Shown in pieces: positions 44,199-48,888 of a stretch of DNA of 48,888 nucleotides; position 1 is the first letter of the stretch; each line of letters starts with the position of its first letter. The stretch spans positions 1-48,888 of the forward strand of contig DVED01000068.1 of NCBI GenBank assembly GCA_015295945.1. The letters are read 5' to 3'. The DNA comes from Oscillatoriales cyanobacterium M59_W2019_021 (lineage in GTDB: Bacteria; Cyanobacteriota; Cyanobacteriia; Cyanobacteriales; Geitlerinemataceae). The notes beneath the pieces were generated by a model that saw only the letters and a list, made by a program, of their open reading frames with translations, had not been told where the DNA came from and did no database searches. A program made the translations under genes and the position numbers.

Positions 44199-45071
44199 CT
44201 ACGGACACTGGCTCGGCGGCAGTTGCGACCCGGCGTTAATCCGGTTAAACTGACTCAGTTCTAAGAGGGCGCTTTCGTAGCGGACGAAGTTTCCCGAACT
44301 CCGACCCCGCCGCACTTGCAAGTGGGCGCTGGGGTCCCAGGCAGCAAAGGTGTCGTCGCTGCTGAGGACGATGGCGGGGATGAAGGGTTCTTCGGTTTGG
44401 ACGGCGTTCCCGGCAACGGTATTACCGCGAATACGACCGTTGATGCAGATGGTTTCGCCGTTGATGATGCCGTAGATGCCGACGATGCGATCACCGCTTT
44501 TGCGAAACCGGAAGAGGGCTCCCCCAGCATTTATCAGTTCTTCGTCGCTGACGGTCAAACCTTGGGGAGTTCCCGTCCAGTAGCGATAGTTGCCGTCGGG
44601 GAGATCGGCGATGGTGGGTTGCGCGGGGTTAGAACTGATGGGTTCTTGGCGAAAGGTGAAGTAACTTTCGAGATCGATCGTTCGCTGGCGGGTCATCCGT
44701 TCCAGGCATTGATGCAAAAACAGTCCGTATCCCGTGCCGTCGCGGGTGGGGGCAACTTCTAACTCGCAGTTGCGATCGCGAAATCCCGTCCAGGTTTGTT
44801 GAATTTCCCGCAATCGCTGCTGTTGCTGGGGATCGAGTCGGGTGAGGAGTTGGTCGTAGGTGCGATCGAGTTGGCGTTCTGCCTCTAGATAGGATTGTTC
44901 GGCGCAATATTTCAATTCCACGTTGGAGGTGGCGCGGGTGCAGTCGATGTTGGGATTGGGGGGATCGACGGCGCTAACTTTGGTCGTCCCCACGGTACTC
45001 AGTGCGATCGCCACTATTGCCGCGATCATCGATTTTTGAGTGGGTTTTAAAGGGTTTTGCCGTTGCCACAT
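44199..45071 (-). CDS. Secreted DUF1311 (LprI-like) protein
   Basis: 290 residues from ATG 45071, preceded by GAGG about eight bases upstream; a TTG at 45086 is the alternative. Signal peptide: SMIAAIVAIALSTVGTTKVSA. Residues about 45-135 are the DUF1311 domain (CTRATSNVELKYCAEQSYLEAERQLDRTYDQLL, QQTWTGFRDRNCELEV, CLERMTRQR), with paired Cys; LprI from mycobacteria inhibits lysozyme. The remaining 150 residues form a beta-rich domain (DGNYRYWTGTPQG, GALFRFRKSGDRIVGIYG) found in cyanobacterial secreted proteins. Role in the periplasm is inferred. Confidence 0.82.
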   Translation of the reverse strand: MWQRQNPLKPTQKSMIAAIVAIALSTVGTTKVSAVDPPNPNIDCTRATSNVELKYCAEQSYLEAERQLDRTYDQLLTRLDPQQQQRLREIQQTWTGFRDRNCELEVAPTRDGTGYGLFLHQCLERMTRQRTIDLESYFTFRQEPISSNPAQPTIADLPDGNYRYWTGTPQGLTVSDEELINAGGALFRFRKSGDRIVGIYGIINGETICINGRIRGNTVAGNAVQTEEPFIPAIVLSSDDTFAAWDPSAHLQVRRGRSSGNFVRYESALLELSQFNRINAGSQLPPSQCP

Positions 45072-45426
45072 CGCGATACACCTCAAGTTGGATACTGGGT
45101 GGAATAGACCGTTTTCCTAGGGGTCAGTTCCCTCGGAATACCAGAATGCTACCGCTAACTCTGGGGAAATGCAACGATCTTCGCTCCCCATTTCACCTGC
45201 AATTTTTTCCTTTTTTTAGAAGCTCTTTCTAAACTTTTTCTGAAGCGCGATCGGAGTTGGCAACTCGATGGGCGATGGTGGTTTGTCTATTGCCCGTGGG
45301 GAACGCAGCCCAATCGCGAGCGTCCTTGCTCACCCGACTGGCAGTTAAGATGTGCTTTGTAAACCCCCTCTACTAACCCACGATCGATCGCCCATAACTA
45401 ATAAAATCTACCTCCAAATTTACCTG
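45072..45426. other. Intergenic region without recognised features
   Basis: Between the divergent DUF1311 and coiled-coil genes. No gene, repeat or palindrome recognised other than scattered CGATCG sites. Confidence 0.4.
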
Positions 45427-45435
45427 TGATATAAT
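45427..45435 (+). promoter_or_regulatory. Extended -10 promoter TGATATAAT
   Basis: TATAAT at 45430-45435 with TG one base upstream is an extended -10 element. It lies 30 bases before ATG 45465 and probably drives the coiled-coil/CHAT pair. No -35 hexamer is visible, as expected for the extended type. Confidence 0.6.
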
Positions 45436-45464
45436 AAGAAGGTGTGTTTTGAATTTCCAGAATC

Positions 45465-45905
45465 ATGACTTCTGAATCTACAGATCCAAAAACGACAGCG
45501 ATCGTCGAAGTGAGTCCCGAGACCAAAGCGCTTGTAGAAGAACAAATGGCGGACGAACCCGATGAAATCAAGCAGCACATGATGGCATTGGTAGAAGCGA
45601 TTAAAAAACGGGCGACTTCCCAACTAGAAACGACGGGAGAAATGACCCGCGAAGCCTATGTGAGTGTCCTCCAGCAAGCTAAAGAAACTCTCAACAAAAC
45701 GGAAAGTTTCTTCCACGATCGCAAAACCTCACTCGAACAGTCGATCGACGAAATTGAAGATACGGCAAACCAACGCTGGGAATCCTTAGTTCAAGATATG
45801 AAAGAAATGGGCGATCGCCTCGATCGCGCGATTAGTACCGCTTGGAAAATTCTCACCGAACCCAGCGAAGAAACGAAAAAATCCGATTCGTCTGAGTCGC
45901 AATAA
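45465..45905 (+). CDS. Small acidic coiled-coil protein
   Basis: 146 residues, almost wholly helical and charged: ETKALVEEQMADEPDEIKQHMMALVEAIKKRA, VLQQAKETLNKTESFFHDRKTSLEQSIDEIEDTANQRWESLVQDMKEMGDRLDRAI. No signal peptide or membrane helix. The heptad pattern recalls apolipoprotein- or phasin-like helices, but no family is claimed. It ends four bases before the TPR-CHAT start, so the genes are translationally coupled. A partner or substrate of the CHAT protein is possible. Confidence 0.75.
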   Translation: MTSESTDPKTTAIVEVSPETKALVEEQMADEPDEIKQHMMALVEAIKKRATSQLETTGEMTREAYVSVLQQAKETLNKTESFFHDRKTSLEQSIDEIEDTANQRWESLVQDMKEMGDRLDRAISTAWKILTEPSEETKKSDSSESQ

Positions 45906-45909
45906 ATCC

Positions 45910-48507
45910 ATGTCCGATCGCGGACGGTCTGTGGCATATTTTTCGGTAATTTTCATCGCGATGGCGGCAGGAACGCTACCTCCTCCTGCCGTTACCATCT
46001 CCCCCGTTGAGATCGTCCAAAATACCGTCGAAGATCTCGTCGATCTGTACGATCTCGGACAGCAACAAGAAGCCAACGGTCAAATCTCAGAAGCGCTGGC
46101 AACCTTCGATCGAGTTTTGGTGCGATCGCGGGAATTGGGAGTTCCCGAAGGCGAAGCGGCTGCCCTCCGCAGTATCGGATTAATCTATTTAAAATCTGGC
46201 GAATTCCAGCAGAGTATTACTTATTTTCAGAACGCACTACCGATTCAGCAACAATTGGGCGATCGCTTAGCCGAAGCACAAACTCTCGGGGATTTGGGAA
46301 CGGCTTATTCTCGTTTGGGAGAGTACGATCGTGCCTTGGAATTGCACCAGCAAGCCTTGGCAATTAAACGGGAATTGGGCGATCGCGCAGAAGAATCTAC
46401 CACTCTTAATAATATCGGGATTATCTATCAGGCACGGGGAGAATACGCCCGATCGATCGAATTTTTTGAGGCATCTCTCGCCATCGATCGAGACTTGGGA
46501 AATCTGGCAAACGTCGCCTTAACCTCGAATAATTTAGGCTATACCTACAAATTACTGGGTCAGTACGATAAAGCCTTAGAATTCTACCAAACCGCCCTGT
46601 CAACGGTGCAGGAGTTGGGCGATCGCCTTTCCGAAGGAATTTTCCTCGATAATATCGGTAACGTTTACTTCAGTTTGCACGACGACGAAACCGCAGTAGA
46701 CTATGCCCATCGAGCGCTAGCCATCTTTCAAGACCTCGATCGCCCTGCCAGTATCGCCGTTGCCCTCAACAATTTAGCCGCCTATTACACGGAATTGCAA
46801 CAATACGATCGGGCTTTAGAATTCTACCAACAAGTACGCCCGATTTTGGAAGAATTGGGCGATCGTCCCAATCTCGCCCGCGTGTTGGACAATATCGGTA
46901 CGGCTTACTCCGAACTCGGGGACAACGAACGCGCCTTAACCTTTTCCCAAGAGGCGATCGCTCTCTTCCGAGAACTGGGAAATCGCGCCAGCGAAGGCAG
47001 GGGACTCAATAACATGGGGTTTCGGCTGATGAAGCTGCAACGCTACGACGAAGCCGCCGAAACCTTGCTAGAGGCGATCGAAGTTTACGAGTCCCTGCGC
47101 CCCGGTTTAACCGACGCCAACAAAGTTTCCCTGTTCGATACCCAAGCGGAAAGCTATCGCCTGCTGCAACAAACCTATATCGCCCTCGATCGCCCGGAAG
47201 CGGCGTTAGAAATTGCCGAACGGGGCAGGGCGCGGGCGTTTGTAGAGTTGCTAGCAGCGCGATCGAACCCGACCGTTCGGGGAACCGATGACGTGGCTGC
47301 CCCCACTGCCGACCGAATCCGCCAGGTTGCCGCCGATCTCGATGCCACCTTGGTGCAGTATTCTATCATTCCCAACGTGGCGCTGTATATTTGGACGGTG
47401 CGACCTTCAGGAGAGATCGACTTTCGATCGGTGGATTTGTCGCCGGAGGAGACTTCGATCGCCGATTTAGTCGCACTGAGCCGCGAAGCCATCGGTATCC
47501 AGGATCGGGGGGTAGAGGTAATCGGTCGCCAGCCGGAAACCGATCGCCAAACCCACCAACAGCTACGGGAATTATATCGGTTACTCGTCGAGCCGATCGC
47601 CGACTTGCTCCCCACCGACGCCGACGATCGCGTTATCTTCCTCCCCCAAGGAGAATTATTGTTGGTTCCCTTTGCCGCGTTGCAGGACGAAAACGGCACG
47701 TATTTGGTGGAAAACCATACGCCGATCGTTGCCCCGTCGATTCAGGTGTTGCAACTCACCGAGCAGGAGAGGAGAGCGGGGGGAGTAGAGGGAGCCGGGG
47801 AAGCAGGGGAAGTATGGGCAAAGCTCCCGTCGGGAGAAACCGAAAGCCCCTCTCCTGGCAGGGCAGGGGTTGGGGAGGGGTCGGATATCCCCGCGTCTAA
47901 TGCGTTGGTGGTGGGGAATCCGACGATGCCGACGGTGAAATTGCCGTCGGGGGAAACCTTGGACTTGCCGCCGCTACCGGGTGCCGAACGAGAGGCGATC
48001 GAGATTGCCGAACTTTTGGACGCGGAAGCCTTGACGGGTAGTGCGGCAACGGAAACGGCAGTGCGGCAGCGACTCCCCCAAGCGGATATCGTCCATTTTG
48101 CCACCCACGGCTTGTTAGACGACTTCGGGACGGGAATTCCGGGGGCGGTGGTACTCGCGTCGGGAGAGGGGAACGACGGGTTGTTAAGCGCGGAGGAAAT
48201 TTTTAATTTGCAGTTAAATGCCAATATCGTCGTTCTCAGTGCTTGCGATACCGGGCGGGGAAATATCACGGGGGATGGTGTTATCGGGTTGTCGCGATCC
48301 TTCGTAACTGCCGGAGTCCCCAGTGCGATCGTGTCTTTGTGGGCAGTTCCCGACGCGCCAACGGCATTTTTGATGGCGGAGTTCTATCGCCAATGGCAGC
48401 AGCAACCCGATAAAGCTCGGGCGCTGCGCCAAGCGATGTTGTTGACCCTCGATCGATATCCCGATCCGTTAGAGTGGAGCGCGTTCGTGCTGTTGGGTCA
48501 ACCGTAA
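45910..48507 (+). CDS. TPR-CHAT caspase-like protein
   Basis: 865 residues. An N-terminal hydrophobic stretch (SVAYFSVIFIAMAAGTLPPPA) may be a signal or anchor. About nine TPR units run from residue 45 to 400 (ALELHQQALAIKRELGDRAEESTTLNNIG). The CHAT peptidase domain fills about 480-865 with the dyad visible: His733 in HFATHG and Cys779 in VLSACDTG. TPR-CHAT proteins are caspase relatives; cyanobacterial HetF and type III-E Craspase belong to this class. Between LQLT (617) and NALVVGNPTMP (664) is a 45-residue insert encoded by repeat-like G-rich DNA. It follows the coiled-coil gene by four bases. Confidence 0.92.
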   Translation: MSDRGRSVAYFSVIFIAMAAGTLPPPAVTISPVEIVQNTVEDLVDLYDLGQQQEANGQISEALATFDRVLVRSRELGVPEGEAAALRSIGLIYLKSGEFQQSITYFQNALPIQQQLGDRLAEAQTLGDLGTAYSRLGEYDRALELHQQALAIKRELGDRAEESTTLNNIGIIYQARGEYARSIEFFEASLAIDRDLGNLANVALTSNNLGYTYKLLGQYDKALEFYQTALSTVQELGDRLSEGIFLDNIGNVYFSLHDDETAVDYAHRALAIFQDLDRPASIAVALNNLAAYYTELQQYDRALEFYQQVRPILEELGDRPNLARVLDNIGTAYSELGDNERALTFSQEAIALFRELGNRASEGRGLNNMGFRLMKLQRYDEAAETLLEAIEVYESLRPGLTDANKVSLFDTQAESYRLLQQTYIALDRPEAALEIAERGRARAFVELLAARSNPTVRGTDDVAAPTADRIRQVAADLDATLVQYSIIPNVALYIWTVRPSGEIDFRSVDLSPEETSIADLVALSREAIGIQDRGVEVIGRQPETDRQTHQQLRELYRLLVEPIADLLPTDADDRVIFLPQGELLLVPFAALQDENGTYLVENHTPIVAPSIQVLQLTEQERRAGGVEGAGEAGEVWAKLPSGETESPSPGRAGVGEGSDIPASNALVVGNPTMPTVKLPSGETLDLPPLPGAEREAIEIAELLDAEALTGSAATETAVRQRLPQADIVHFATHGLLDDFGTGIPGAVVLASGEGNDGLLSAEEIFNLQLNANIVVLSACDTGRGNITGDGVIGLSRSFVTAGVPSAIVSLWAVPDAPTAFLMAEFYRQWQQQPDKARALRQAMLLTLDRYPDPLEWSAFVLLGQP
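47761..47895. repeat. Repeat-like insert inside the CHAT coding sequence
   Basis: GGGGGAGTA, GGGAGCCGG and GGGGAAGCAG units like those at 22234 and 36305 are followed by the palindrome CTCCCGTCGGGAG and a CCCCTCTCC...GGGGAGGGG inverted tract. The reading frame stays open through all of it. Confidence 0.7.
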
Positions 48508-48514
48508 ACGCCAG

Positions 48515-48888
48515 TTAGTTTGGCTGGAGAATGCCGTCGCGATCGCGGCGCTGGCGATCGCGCAGCAGCACATCGCGCGCTTCTACCCAGGAAGCCATTT
48601 CCAGTCCGATCGTCCAAACGAGGGAAAACAGAACCAGGAACGGCGAGTGGAGCAAAAAGGCGATCGACCACCAAAACGGTAACTCGCTGGCAAGATGGGG
48701 ATGTGGGTTTGGTTCGTACGCATCGCCATAAGAGTTGCCAGAAATACAATCGGAATGGTCTGCGGCAGCATTCATTTCTCGCCCCCACAGATAGGTGCTG
48801 AACAGGGAAAACGCAGCGGCAATGCCGGCTGAAATCCACCAACTCCAAGGAAAGGTTCTTGGGAGCGCGATCGGCAACGGGTAGAGAA
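48515..48888 (-). CDS. Membrane protein, partial at the window edge
   Basis: At least 120 residues. Two hydrophobic segments, ISAGIAAAFSLFSTYLWG and WWSIAFLLHSPFLVLFSLVWTIGL, are separated by an acidic loop with two Cys. The frame stays open to the end of the window (no ATG seen; TTG at 48877 is possible), so the true start may lie outside. It converges with the CHAT gene, with seven bases between stops. No family recognised. Confidence 0.55.
   Translation of the reverse strand, partial: LYPLPIALPRTFPWSWWISAGIAAAFSLFSTYLWGREMNAAADHSDCISGNSYGDAYEPNPHPHLASELPFWWSIAFLLHSPFLVLFSLVWTIGLEMASWVEARDVLLRDRQRRDRDGILQPN

Overview
The window is cyanobacterial chromosome, most likely from a non-heterocystous filamentous (oscillatorian) species. 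The evidence is the gene content (an NdhO-type NDH-1 subunit, a HetZ-related protein, DUF4079, DUF2993/LmeA-like, Uma2 paralogues, TPR-CHAT, LarC), the density of HIP1-type GCGATCGC/CGATCG octamers, and abundant short heptanucleotide tandem repeats (STRR). No rRNA, confident tRNA, CRISPR array, prophage or integron was seen. The genes are mostly single or in short pairs on both strands.

Layout. 1-4.2 kb: a frameshifted Uma2 nuclease gene, a 175-bp MITE-like element, a STRR tract, pnp (polynucleotide phosphorylase) and a broken IS4-type transposase. 4.2-10 kb: a large secreted RTX nuclease, mdh, ndhO, a YraN-like nuclease and a secreted pentapeptide-repeat protein. 10-20.5 kb: a possible structured RNA, a DUF2993 protein, an alpha/beta hydrolase, gdhA, an orphan histidine kinase, an MscS channel followed by a TPR protein, a HetZ-related gene with two perfect palindromes upstream, and a Sua5/YciO protein. 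20.8-30.8 kb: larC with a His-rich linker, prs, an EamA transporter, a short SppA peptidase, aroH chorismate mutase, a membrane protein, a glycosyltransferase, two small secreted proteins and an MFS transporter. 31-39 kb: a 1206-residue CBS/PAS/GAF/GGDEF sensor, a cupin dioxygenase-like protein, two lipoproteins, a 600-base non-coding region with a strong -10 box, glyQ, a truncated Uma2 gene and DUF4079. 39-48.9 kb: a second small MITE, a Gly-rich/WD40/J-domain fusion protein, a polysaccharide deacetylase overlapping a toroid-type lyase-like gene, a DUF1311 protein with a clear terminator, and a coiled-coil gene coupled to a TPR-CHAT protease-like gene. A partial membrane protein gene closes the window.

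How the parts fit. Much of the window is housekeeping: RNA decay (pnp), nucleotide and aromatic precursors (prs, aroH), central carbon and nitrogen metabolism (mdh, gdhA), translation (glyQ, Sua5-like) and photosynthetic electron flow (ndhO). Between these lie envelope and signalling genes. The most unusual items are the WD40-J-domain protein, the coiled-coil/TPR-CHAT pair, the palindromes upstream of the HetZ-related gene, two candidate non-coding RNA regions, and the heptamer repeat family. That repeat family touches or supplies stop codons of several genes and flanks gdhA on both sides.
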